From assembly GCA_934045075.1 (NCBI GenBank), contig OW203749.1, forward strand, positions 3,402,304 through 3,466,303: a DNA stretch of 64,000 nucleotides. The letters run 5' to 3'. Positions 41,741 through 51,346 of this stretch are shown in pieces. The notes below the pieces were generated by a model, which saw only the letters and a list, made by a program, of their open reading frames with translations, was not told where the DNA came from and did no database searches. The translations under genes and the position numbers were made by a program. Within the stretch, counting starts at the first letter, position 1, and every line of letters begins with the position of its first letter. Source of the DNA: Yponomeuta sedellus (taxonomy: Eukaryota > Arthropoda > Insecta > Lepidoptera > Yponomeutidae).

Positions 41741-41825
41741 TTCGTCACAGAGTGTGCGAGCGAGGGAAGTGTACGAGCGAGAGAAGTGTGCGAGCGAGAG
41801 ACGTGTGGGAGCGAGAGAGCGTCAC
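41740..41825. repeat. Short GCGAGCGAGAGA tandem repeat
   Basis: About four imperfect units of 17-21 bases (GTGTGCGAGCGAGAGAAG-like). Confidence 0.75.
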
Positions 41826-42075
41826 ACCATACTGTTGCAACAAGCTACTAACTGCGATCTTGTAATATTGTATATTAGTAGGGAGATTTGTAAACAAATT
41901 CATGGTATTATAGATCGACAAGTTTATTTTATTAAACACTAGTCACCTAACAATCCCTACAAAGGAAAGAATGAAACTTGTTAAGCCTTACAGGAATATA
42001 AAAGGTAGGAAACGTTTAGGGGCTCTAACCAGCGCCACCAATGGAATAAAAATGAAAACTTGTATTATGATACTT

Positions 42076-42335
42076 CTTCTTCAGGCTATATTATGTAGTC
42101 CACTGCTGGACATAGCCCTCCCCTAATGATGGCCATAGCGCCCTGTCTTATACCATCATTGGGGGTTAATGCCCACGCTGGGCATGCGGGTTGGGGATCG
42201 CAGTTCGGTGGAATTGTACTGCAGGGGGCGTTGCTGCCCACCCCCGGGTTTGTGTCCCTTAGTCGCCTTTTACGACACCCGCGGGAAGAATTTGGGTTGG
42301 TGCTACTCTTTAAGCCGACACCACACAGCATTATA
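42076..42335 (-). mobile_element. RTE-like LINE 3' end
   Basis: Same repeat as 2818 and 35071, with CAGTTCGGTGGAATTGTACT and GTCGCCTTTTACGACACCCG intact. Confidence 0.8.
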
Positions 42336-42639
42336 ATACGTTTTTATCTAAAATTGAACATGAGAAATCTTAAAAACTGTGGTAACTATCTTCAGAACCT
42401 AACATTCTAGAACCTACAATCAATAATCTAGGAATTTAATCGATTTTCGGAAATCGATTAAAGTGATTGTTGATATTTACAGTACTTTCTAGGCTGTAGC
42501 CTAAGCAGAAGCTATTCTGCTGTAGAAGCTATTCGTAAAAATCAATTATGCCGGCCTCCAGTGCGAACCCCACTCCGTCTTGTAGTCAAGCGTGTCAACC
42601 GCTATACCATAGGGTGTTTAATTTTTTATTGGTCATCCA
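42336..42639. other. No exon seen; one hairpin
   Basis: A 12-bp hairpin (TTTAATCGATTT, loop TCGG, complement) lies near 42433-42460. Otherwise unrecognised intron sequence. Confidence 0.5.
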
Positions 42640-42855
42640 GAAAGTACTTCAATGCAAAGATTGTCTGGAAGAAATAGCTCTTAGCGATAAGACCGCCAAT
42701 TGTATAACATTACTTCGATTTAAGAAATCATGGTTGTATTCTTTTTTCTGGTGGTGCAATAAAGTGTTTGAATTGTAACGTTCATCAAGCCGCAGATTCT
42801 GTGCTACTTTGAATAAAACCTTTTCATTTCATTGTTCTCTATTTATCTATCTATC
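42640..42855 (+). mobile_element. LINE 3' UTR with a nested retroposed end
   Basis: The LINE tail of 28840 (..GCAATAAAGTGTTT) is interrupted after TGTTT by about 65 bases (GAATTGTAACGTTCATCAAG..GAATAAAACCTTTTCATTTC) of the element at 35775, then continues TGTTCTCTATTTATCTATC. TGTT flanks the nested piece. Confidence 0.7.
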
Positions 42856-43084
42856 TATGTATTTCACACGATACGATTTTTTGCTTCTCCACATTCTTGC
42901 CACAGTTGGTTACATTTGTGACCCCAAAGTGTGACGAGACATGTTTTGCAATTTTACATCTACAAATCGTTGGTAAAAAGGTAAACTCATTGACTGCTTT
43001 TCCATTTTTTTATTTATAAACTGATAAATATTTTTGCCCAAAAATAACTCACAAAAAAAAAATAACGATGGGTGGGCGTTTTTA

Positions 43085-43400
43085 TTTCTGAGCTAAATAT
43101 TACATCCAAAGGTTGTCTGGCGGTCTTATCGCTAAGCGCTCTTAGCGATAAGACCGCCAATTGTAAAACATTACTTAGATTTAAGAATCATGGTTGTAAT
43201 ATTTTTCTATAAAATAAATACAAAAATATTTAATGTTAAGTTGATAAAGAAATAAATATTTTTGTATTTTGTATTTCTGGTTGTGCTATTGCACAACCAG
43301 AAAAAAATTACAACTCTATCTCTATCTATTTATGTACTAAATGTAGATAGATAGAGAACACTTTATTAAGTGTTCTCTATCTATCTATCTACATTTAGTA
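43085..43400. repeat. Three hairpins with 4-base loops in a LINE tail
   Basis: Hairpin 1: 18-bp perfect stem, 43119-43136 with 43141-43158, loop CGCT. Hairpin 2: 13-bp stem, 43274-43286 with 43291-43303, loop TATT. Hairpin 3: about 29 bp, 43335-43363 with 43368-43400, loop TATT, the arms differing by one GATA unit. One arm of each matches the LINE 3' UTR at 28840; the other is its inverted copy. Confidence 0.9.
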
Positions 43401-43565
43401 TCTCAAATTCACTTTAGCGCAGTTTCTACGATTAGGCTCATTTGCAGTTACTGAATTTTACCTTAATACCGACGAAATTATTTCGTTTAAACAACAGCTC
43501 CGAAGTTAGGTTCCGTTATTTTTTTTAATTCTCAACATCATATTAAACAGACGAAAAAATTAACA

Positions 43566-43716
43566 AAACCATATTAGCGTTGAAATGTGAAAATTACTTT
43601 GCGAAATTCCGCCAAAAATCCCACAAGCACCATGCGGTTAGTTAAATCATGGTGCTTGTGGGATTTTTGGCAGAATTTAGCAAAGTAATTTTCACATTTT
43701 AATGCTGTTATGGATT
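43566..43716. repeat. Long inverted repeat, ~69-bp arms
   Basis: The arms 43566-43634 and 43648-43716 flank a 13-base loop. The innermost 24 bases pair perfectly (GCCAAAAATCCCACAAGCAC and CATG). No target duplication was identified. Confidence 0.85.
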
Positions 43717-43969
43717 TAACGCCTGATTCCATACAATATCTGAAAACCATATTAATTATATTATTGGAATGTAGCGTTTTGTTTAATTAGAGCTGTTTCT
43801 AGATATATATTTTAAGTTATGGTCGTAATGTTCTCTTAAAATTTGTCAATCGAATTCAATATCATTATTATTATTATTAATACGTTTATTGCACATAAGT
43901 AAAAAAATACAATGGCAATGTGGCGGACTTAATGCTATAAGCATTTTCTATAAGCTTAAATTTGTTCCT

Positions 43970-44272
43970 TAGCACGGGTTAGTGCATTAAAAATAAAAAT
44001 AGTGTAATCATGTGAGTACAGTGATATCGTTCCGATGTTAAACCTAACTGCAAAGTAGGTAGTCGGGGCTGTAAGTAATGCAATTTGCTTAAGTCAGATG
44101 TCGCTGCCTGTACGTAATACAGATAATATTGTAAAGAGGTTCGAAATTTCACTGATGCCGTGAGTCGCCCATTGGCTCAATTGGTAGAGCGCTGGTACGG
44201 ATAGCCAGAGGTTGCGGGTTCGAATCCCGGCATGGGTGAAATTTTTAGCCTCTAAATAGGTTTTTACATTTT
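43970..44272 (+). mobile_element. SINE-B, longest copy
   Basis: Begins TTAGCACGGGTTAGTGCATT, carries a spacer of about 185 bases (..CCTAACTGCAAAGTAGGTAG.. ..GATGTCGCTGCCTGTACG..), the tRNA-like part (44166-44241) and trailer GCCTCTAAATAGGTTTTT. It defines the spacer of the family. Confidence 0.8.
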
Positions 44273-44274
44273 CT

Positions 44275-45271
44275 ACCAGTCAACCACAGATGGTGCAAGA
44301 GATTAAATATCATTCTGTGTTAGTAATCACAGCGGATCGCGAAGTGATGATTGGCTAACGGACGGCCATTTTGTTTTTACTGCTTTCTAATTGGCTGACG
44401 AAAACGCGGTCTCAGTTTCTCGGCCGTCGAGAATGGACATTGTCCTAAATATTTAATACACTTCCAAATTATGCAAAATTTCTAAGATATAAATAGCCTG
44501 CGGTAATGGGAAACACTTTTTCCGCTAAGTTACGTACATTTGTGAAGTTGTCCTAGCAATACCACTGGCTTTGGTGAAGGAAAACATCGCGAGGGAACCC
44601 GAATGTTACCTCAGGGCTCGAAATTACCAATCCGCGGTGAGCGCGCGTAGTCTTTAAGATCTCTCTCTCTCCGAGAGAAGGCCCTGCAGTGGGGCGTATA
44701 TATTCGTTCGGACCTTAATTCCATCTATACCAGGGGTTTATACCTTAATTTCACAGCTGAGTCTTAAAAATGAACGATAAATATGATTGAGAGATTGGTC
44801 TGACACATTTGCAAAACCAAATTCTGTAAAAAAAAATGTTTTTTTTTTTTCATTGGGCGCTAGTGTTTATTTCATTTCATTAATAAACGCAATTAGGCAC
44901 AGAATGACACACATAAACTGTGACTTTTTCATTGCTATAACACACTAGTGGGTTATAGTTTTTTTATTTTATTTTATTTTATTGGTTGAGTTGGTTTGTT
45001 CTTAAAAAAGTTTTTACTCAAAAAAGATCGTGTTTAATAGAACAAAAAAAATTATGTTCCTATTGCTTGCTCATATCACGCAACTTCTTATTTAAATAGA
45101 TAATTTTAGCTCGTACGTGTCTAATAAATAAAACTTTCAGTCAAATATAACTTTCGTTTTCTCTGTAATAAAATAAAACTTTAAATTCCCCATTTTGTAA
45201 ATCCTATGCGCGGAAAATAAAAAAAAAATCTCATTCCTTTAGTCTGTGGCCGATCGCAATGCGCGCGCATA
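44275..45271. other. Intron; no exon seen
   Basis: Near 44540-44600 a SINE-E fragment (AATACCACTGG..GAAGGAAAACATCGCGAGG) occurs. A short (TC)n lies at 44660. The remainder is AT-rich and unrecognised. Confidence 0.5.
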
Positions 45272-45484
45272 CAGTGCGTTCACATTAACTTGACGCGTGA
45301 GAGAATTAGTAGCACTGAGATGTTTACTGTTACCATGTTAAATAAGAAATCATTCCCATTACTAGGGGAAAATAAAAGGATTGAGGGCTTGTTTTACCAT
45401 CTTCCGATTAGGTTCAAAAGCTAATTCACATGTTATGTCCTTGTTACCAATTCTCTCACGCGTCAAGTTAATGTGAACGCACTG
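45272..45484. mobile_element. Mariner-type MITE, perfect 36-bp TIRs
   Basis: The ends CAGTGCGTTCACATTAACTT.. and ..CAAGTTAATGTGAACGCACTG are perfect inverted repeats of about 36 bases, flanked by TA (45270-45271, 45485-45486). The 213-base element holds no coding sequence. CAGT ends with TA targets fit Tc1/mariner. Confidence 0.85.
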
Positions 45485-45489
45485 TAGGA

Positions 45490-45956
45490 ATGCCGATTAA
45501 TTTTTCACGCCATAGTGAAACATTTTTCACAACTACTAAATAAAATGAGTTTTTATTGTTATTTTATTCACAAGTGTGTTGAAAAACGTCGTATGATACT
45601 CGTGTGTATTGATGATTACCGTCCGTGGCTCGGGCCTCTATGGCGCCTCGGCGGTAATCACCAATGTACTATACATTATACACGGATGTAAAAGAAAGAT
45701 TATATTATTCCATTGCTAGCGCCACCAATGGCACCAATTAGCGCCCCTAAGCCCCTAATCGAATCCGAGGGTCTTTTGAGTCAGGATCAGTGGCTACAGG
45801 GATTGTGTTCCGTGCAATGAAATTTACTGTGTTAGAGCACGCATACAATATTTGGCTGTCAACCCTTTTTTTAAAGCATTGCCCACAAGTTTTCTGCGCT
45901 AACGCGTTCATTTCATTAATAAATTGATAAGTGGACTACTGATTGAGGCCCTATTT
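45490..45956. other. Intron; repeat fragments
   Basis: Includes a GATGATTACCGTCCGTGGCT..GGCGGTAATCA inverted segment (about 45610-45660) and a fragment of the 32816 MITE near 45705-45755. No exon seen. Confidence 0.45.
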
Positions 45957-46070
45957 TTAAGAGGCTAAAAATTCCACCCATGCCGGGATTCGAACCCGCG
46001 ACCTCTGGCTATCCGTGCCAGCGCTCTTTCCAACTGAGCTAATGGGCGACTTTAGACTATTCTCTGCATT
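45957..46070 (-). mobile_element. SINE-B, minus copy
   Basis: Reverse complement of trailer and tRNA-like part (box B as GGATTCGAACCC), breaking off within the leader (ACTTTAGACTATTCTCTGCATTACGTAC). Confidence 0.75.
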
Positions 46071-46109
46071 ACGTACATTACGTAAGTTTTAGTTATTAGT
46101 TAATTACTG

Positions 46110-46446
46110 GAAGCGCTCGTGGCCTAGCGGAACCGAGTGATTGGAAATAATCACTTGGGTTAAGCAACAACAGGCGCGTTCAGGCATTGGATGGGGGACC
46201 ATCTCGTGACTACCGCTAGTCGCATTTTTTCCGAGCGCTTCCGTGCTTCGCAAGGCACGCTAAGCCGTCAGTGCCGGCTGTCATGTAACGGCAGTCGTTA
46301 AGCCACGTCAGAGGCCTTACGGGCGGCTTGATAACTCTGGCCCGCGGCTGTCTTACAATCCTCCACCGACCCGGATTTGGCCCCCGTGGTGGAATAGCAG
46401 GAAAAGACCCGTGCCCCAGCAGTGGGGACATACAATGGGTTGATAT
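46110..46446 (+). mobile_element. SINE-A, near full length
   Basis: GAAGCGCTCGTGGCCTAGCG, head with GATGGGGGACCATC, body and ..TGGGTTGATATCG end. A further 3' scrap lies at 46515-46568. Confidence 0.85.
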
Positions 46447-46569
46447 CGTACTTATAGTAGGCAACTGATCCATTAGGTTTTAGACGACTTCAGGTTTGGT
46501 TAGGTTAAGCGATGTAGGTTAGGCCACACCCGGGCCCCAGCAGATGGTGACATACAAGGGGTAATATCG

Positions 46570-46944
46570 AATTGTACTCTGTATCAGCTGTCGCACGTGC
46601 CTACCCAAGCAAAGTAAAATGAAAAATAGCAGCAAACTAACATAAAAATCAATGAAAAAAATGTACTCACGTCAAACTGTAGACGTCCTTTACACTTGTA
46701 CACTTTTTGCGAGTAAATTACGCGGAAATAGTTTGCCGTCGCGATGGCCGATAAAATTTGGGAGTTGATTCCAATGTAAAATAGAATTTTAAAACTGGAA
46801 TGCGCCATAGCAGACGGCTATAGCCACCGCAAAATATGGTGCGTGGATATAACAGATGTTACTGCAATTCATTAGCGCGCTACATGCAGTAACACGCGCC
46901 CTTAATGGAAAAAATCACTTACAGATTGCTTCTGCAAGACGTGT
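46570..46944. other. No exon seen
   Basis: Unrecognised sequence; a 74-codon minus open frame at 46584-46808 has no support. Confidence 0.45.
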
Positions 46945-47268
46945 CAGATGTCTCGATCATGTTAATGATCAATATCTCGATCAATAACATGATCAATCTC
47001 TTCATCATTAACATGTTCTATCTCTCGACCATTAACATGATCAATCACTCGATCATTACCATGATCAATCTCTTGATCATTAACATGAACAATTTTTCGA
47101 CCATTAACATGTTCAATCTCTCGATCATTAATATGATCATGATCAATTATCGTGGTCAATGTCTCGATAATTAAAATTATCAATCTCTCGACCATTAACA
47201 TGATCAATCTCTCGATCATTGATATGATGGATCTCGCGATCATTGACATGATCGAGAGATTGATCTTG
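46945..47268. repeat. 24-bp ATCATTAACATG minisatellite
   Basis: About 13 units of CATGATCAATCTCTCGATCA plus TTAA. Because 24 is a multiple of three, both strands stay open across the array (I-N-M-I-N-L-S-I on plus), which mimics genes. TGATCA and CATG palindromes recur in each unit. Confidence 0.93.
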
Positions 47269-47269
47269 C

Positions 47270-47884
47270 ACTTGATTTAGAACTCACGACCAAGAACATA
47301 AGTCAAAAAACCCAGGACTAGATTAACGCCAAAAACAGCCGTGAGTGCTAAAAATCACTATTAATATGATTGAGAGATTTTTTCCGACCATTTTTTGCAA
47401 AAACAACGAGTAAAAAGTGATATGAGTTTTTTCTTTCGGTTGCCAGTGAATTTAAAATTTGAAAATAAAACGGCGAATCACCCAATTTAATTAATCCTTT
47501 TCAAAAAAGAACAGGATAGACGTCACTCGCGCGCGTAAGAATGTGCAGCACAAACGTAGCTGCTCAAGGCATTCATTCCAGTGAAATCCACAAACATCTG
47601 GCCCAGTATTACCGAGGACGACTCTGGAGTTTTAAAATCGGCCTCATCACACTCAAATACGAGCTCTGTAAGTCTTACATTGTCCTGTAATACAGGCTAG
47701 ATGTCGATGCGGGTACATTTTTTCCCTTGATTTTGGAAACGGAAATCACCCAACGAATGTGAAACTATAAATGTGAAAGTTTACGTCACGCCAGTGGCGT
47801 AACTACACCATATGGGATGTGGGGCCCTCCCAGTAAAAATATTTGCGTTACAACGTTGTTATTTACCATATTACTGCCATGCGA
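47270..47884. other. No exon seen
   Basis: Unrecognised intron sequence apart from short Helitron-type scraps near 47770. Confidence 0.45.
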
Positions 47885-48003
47885 GAGGTCCCGGGTTCCA
47901 CTGGCGTTAGGCATAGACGGTCACCCATCCATGCACCGAACGCGCCCTATGTTGCTTAACCATCGTTCAAGATCACTCAGGCAGCCGGGGCCACGAGCGA
48001 TTT
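47885..48003 (-). mobile_element. 5S-like SINE head, diverged
   Basis: The minus strand reads ..GGTTAAGCAACATAGGGCGC..CATGGATGGGTGACCGTC, again like 5S rRNA boxes A to C, joined to a CACTGGAACCCGGGACCTC segment. Confidence 0.6.
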
Positions 48004-48009
48004 AAACTG

Positions 48010-48207
48010 ACACACTGCACTTTCAGCGGTCCTCAATTCCTTAGTTAGACCTGAGATTTCCGCACGTAGCCTCATAGTTGGGCCATTGTACGTAGCAAGC
48101 GCTGAGGTACGTTAACACTTCAGACACTAGGGTTTCCTTACGATGTTTTCCTTCACAGTCGGCGAGTGGTATTGCTACCATAATTTCACAAATGTACATA
48201 ACTTAGA
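48010..48207 (-). mobile_element. SINE-E body
   Basis: Matches 61268-61450: TTAGTTAGACCTGAGATTTCC.. ..GATGTTTTCCTTCACAGTCG.. ..CACAAATGTACATAACTTAG. It is the reverse complement of the common lepidopteran SINE body with GAAGGAAAACATCG. Confidence 0.65.
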
Positions 48208-48209
48208 AA

Positions 48210-48350
48210 ACAAAAACCTATTTAGAGGCTAAAAATTCCACCCATGCCGGGATTCGAACCCGCGACCTCTGGCTATCCGTGCCAGACGTATCCATATTGA
48301 ACACTCTCGCTTCCGAGTCCATTGTTCTACCCACTGAGCTACCGTCACGA
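48210..48350 (-). mobile_element. SINE-B piece fused to another tRNA-like segment
   Basis: 48210-48285 is the SINE-B trailer and 3' half of its tRNA-like part. At CGTGCCAG it changes to a different tRNA-like 5' half (minus strand GACGGTAGCTCAGTGGGTAG). This appears to be a chimera of two tRNA-derived repeats. Confidence 0.6.
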
Positions 48351-48510
48351 TGAATACTATTATCCTGATCTAATTATGCGCTTTGGGGATCTGAGCCCGG
48401 GGGCGCCAACCACGGGCATTTCACTTAGTACATTGTTTCATTCTATGGAAATCTCACTATGAAGTTAGTACCGTAACAGCTCCCTAGTGGCGCTTAAGTC
48501 GGATATTTTA

Positions 48511-48810
48511 TTTTTATATGTTGGCTATACTGACAAGAAACATGGTATTTTTATTATGTTGGTAACTGACAGGTGACAGAATAAAATGCGGAACACTTCT
48601 ACAGTATAATAAGTTACTCTATGGCGCCAACCCTCGAGATCATATAAAGCGTTATCATTATTTTTATATGTTGGCTATACTGACAAGAAACATTGTATTT
48701 TTATTATGTTGGTAACTGACAGGTGACAGAATAAAATGCGGAACACTTCTACAGTATAATAAGTTACTCTATGGCGCCAACCCTCGAGATCTTAAAAAGC
48801 GTAATCATTG
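48511..48810. repeat. Tandem duplication of 150 bp
   Basis: 48511-48660 and 48661-48810 differ at only a handful of positions (ACATGG/ACATTG; ATCATATAAAGCGTTATC/ATCTTAAAAAGCGTAATC). The high identity indicates a recent event. Confidence 0.92.
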
Positions 48811-48814
48811 GAGT

Positions 48815-49332
48815 CACACTAATATTAAGAAAGGCGAAAGTTTGTGAGTCTGTATGTTTGTTACTTCTTCACGTCTAAACGGCTGGAGCGTTTTTAATCA
48901 AAGGACTTTGTCCATTTTGGGTCATACGTGGACAGAATGTTAGAGAAAAGTCGAAATAACTCCTGATTATAATTAATTTCAAAACGAATATTTTTGCTTA
49001 CCTCGTTGTGTCAATCGACATTTTAAACAGTTACAAACTAATAAGAATTTTATCTGAAATCCAGTCTTTATTTTGTCAACCAGCCTTGATTTTTATTTCT
49101 GTGTTGCAATTTAAGGAATACAAATTGCACAGAAAACAATTTGGAGTTTCTAATGCTAGGCGTTTTAGTATTATTTGGGTAAAAAATAATGCTCACTAAT
49201 GCAACGGCATTACAATACTTGCTAGATATGTCGTATACAATTATTGGTGTGATAAAATGATTAAAAGAAATAATCTGGATTTGAGGGTAAACTATTTATT
49301 TATGGCAACACTAGACAAAAAAAAATTGTTTG
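48815..49332. other. Helitron-type scrap and unrecognised sequence
   Basis: 48815-48910 carries TAATATTAAGAAAGGCGAAA and CACGTCTAAACGGCTGGAGC, the start of the repeat at 36240. The rest shows no exon. Confidence 0.45.
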
Positions 49333-49770
49333 AATGAGGGATTTTTCTGACAGCTATTAAAAAAAAAAAATAGTTCTGAAAGCTAAAATGAGATGGCGCT
49401 GAATCGCAAGGGTTAACCTTTTTTGTTTGTTATTGCTTGTCACAGGTAAAAACTTTATTGCTGTTTTGCGATTTCATCAACTGGAAGGAATCTAATCTGT
49501 GATCAACTGATCAATCATCTATTCTATGTCATTCGGTTTCTCCTGTGGTTACGACGACCCTGGCTTTTCTTTTGGACTGTTCTGGCATAACAATAATAAT
49601 GCAAGAGCCAAAAGAAAGAGGGAGGAAATACCACGTGATCGGTGGACTGTGGACCACAGAATAAACTGGAAAGTGGGAAATCCCATTAAAAACAAAAACC
49701 CTTACTTGAAAACGCCATCTACTGACAAATTTAGAACTACTTTTCTTAGCTGTTAGAAAAATCCCTCATT
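49333..49770. mobile_element. TIR element TGAGGGATTTTTCTGACAGC
   Basis: The ends TGAGGGATTTTTCTGACAGC and AGCTGTTAGAAAAATCCCTCA are inverted. Both the end and the internal GAGATGGCGCTGAATCG resemble the TGAGGGC MITE at 19832 and 55380, so the two are relatives. It encloses a 76-codon open frame. Confidence 0.65.
49526..49756 (+). CDS. Small open frame inside a TIR element, unrecognised
   Basis: 76 codons, starting MSFGFSCGYDDPGFSFGLFW, with a basic middle (ARAKRKREEIPRDRW) and ending ..KTPSTDKFRTTFLSC. It fills much of the element at 49333 and its composition is protein-like. I recognise no family and see no catalytic motif; it may be a remnant of a transposon protein or chance. Confidence 0.3.
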   Translation: MSFGFSCGYDDPGFSFGLFWHNNNNARAKRKREEIPRDRWTVDHRINWKVGNPIKNKNPYLKTPSTDKFRTTFLSC

Positions 49771-50309
49771 GTCATGGTCAGTCCGGCTAAAACAAACAAA
49801 ATTCCCTCATTTTTTTTGCTGTTTCTTTGCTTCTCGTGAATATTGTTTATTTTATTACTACTTTGCCTTTTTAAAATAGATCCCGATTCATCGTTTCGGC
49901 TCAACTACGGATTTTATACCCGACTTACTTTGTGGTAGGCAAATAAAGCAAGCAAACCATAGGACACCTTGCAGCAAAAAACTCACAATGCAGGTATATT
50001 GATGCAAATTAATTACTGTAATAGGGTTCTTACTAACTCATAATACAAAACCTACTACTTAGTTTTAATTCAATTGACTGTTCACGTTTGGCCAAATCGC
50101 CCATACAAAGTGGACAAAGTCCTTTGGTACGGAGTTAGCTGACACCCTGTATTAACCCATAGGCTACGTTTTACTGCGGGAAAATATCCTATTCCCGTGG
50201 GAAAATCGATAAACGGCGAGGCACAGCCAGTGAAGTATAATTAAGAGTAAAACACGCGCAAACTAAATCTACCTAATAGAAAATATATTTGTACGCCTTT
50301 AAGGCAGGA
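49771..50309. other. Helitron-type scrap and unrecognised sequence
   Basis: 50060-50215 contains TACGGAGTTAGCTGACACCC and ..TTTACTGCGGGAAAATATCC, part of the repeat at 36240. No exon seen. Confidence 0.5.
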
Positions 50310-50555
50310 CATAGCGACTTGAAACCTAACATAACATTTACATACAAGCACATACATTGCTTCTGACCCCACACTAGGATACCCTGCGTCGTGGGAACCA
50401 GACACAACGACATCACAAACATGTAACCATCCAAGGGTGTTTTGGATGTTTACACAATCTGGGGTGTTTTTTGTCCCCAGCCGGGGATCGAACCCCGGAC
50501 CTCTTGCATGGTAGGCAGATGCGCTACCGCTGCGCCACAAAAAGGCCGCCAGATC
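50310..50555 (-). mobile_element. SINE-D, full copy
   Basis: On the minus strand: TTTGTGGCGCAGCGGTAGCG (box A), ..GGTTCGATCCCCGGCTGGGG (box B), then the body to ..TGTATGTGCTTGTATGTAAATG. It is the most complete SINE-D here. Confidence 0.85.
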
Positions 50556-50727
50556 CCCGTCAGAACCTGACCGAACACCAAATGTAAAAATGCACCTATG
50601 ATCCACAAATAAACTTATACATACATTGTCTTACCATGACACTGAACAGTTTTAACCATCTTAAAATGTGTTAGCTAATAAGAAATCCTAAACAGAAATG
50701 TCCCAAAATCGACATTCGGCTTTCTTT

Positions 50728-50825
50728 ACAAACACACACACACACACACCCTCACAAACACACACAAACACCCACAGAGACACACATGAACACACCCTCA
50801 CCCTCACACACACACACACACACAT
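50728..50825. repeat. (CA)n microsatellite, imperfect
   Basis: ACACAC with CCTCACAAAC and GACACACATG interruptions. Confidence 0.93.
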
Positions 50826-50830
50826 ACTAC

Positions 50831-51036
50831 ATCGTTATCAACCCTTCTATGCCCCCACTGCGGGGGCACGGGTATCTTCCTGCATCGCAGGAAGGTTAGG
50901 CCATACTCCACCACGGGGGCCAAGTCCGGGTTGGTGGAGGATTGTAAGACAGTGACGGGCCTTACTGTCAGAAGTTATCAAGCCGGTTTTTTTTCATTGA
51001 TTCCAATCACTTGGTCCGCCTAGGCCACGAGCGCTT
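50831..51036 (-). mobile_element. SINE-A with internal deletion
   Basis: The reverse-complement 3' half (TATCAACCCTTCTATGCCCC..) joins at CAAGCCGGTTTTTT to the 5' head end (TTGATTCCAATCACTTGG..GCCACGAGCGCTTC). Confidence 0.8.
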
Positions 51037-51051
51037 CATACGTACATACAT

Positions 51052-51295
51052 ACATAACCTCACGCCTGTATCTCAGAGGGCTAGGCAGAGACCAGGGACT
51101 GCCACTTGCCACGATCTTGACAGATCAACTTCGGCTCATCAACGTTCATAAGTCGTTCACGAACGCCGGTTCCGGTACTTTTTATCTTCCCCTTTGCTAA
51201 TACATGCCCTATTTGGTCGATGTATGTCCGCCTGGGACGTCCCTTACCGGCTCTTCCACTCACATTCGCAATATATTTTTGTTTCGTAAATTTTT
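51052..51295 (-). mobile_element. LINE-X C-terminus, longest copy
   Basis: The minus strand encodes about 60 residues including GRAGKGRPRRTYIDQIG.., RERLMNVDEPK and ICQDRGKWQSLVSA. This resembles the C-terminal end of LINE reverse-transcriptase proteins (GRP[RK].. then ..RLMN.., ..CQDR..W..). The clade cannot be assigned from so little. Confidence 0.7.
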
Positions 51296-51346
51296 CTTCG
51301 AATTCGGTGGAATTTTGAGCCTCTAAATAGGTTTTTAAATTGTCTT

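Noticed and set aside
46905..47249. Plus- and minus-strand frames of 89 and 95 codons
   Set aside because: By-products of the in-frame 24-bp minisatellite.
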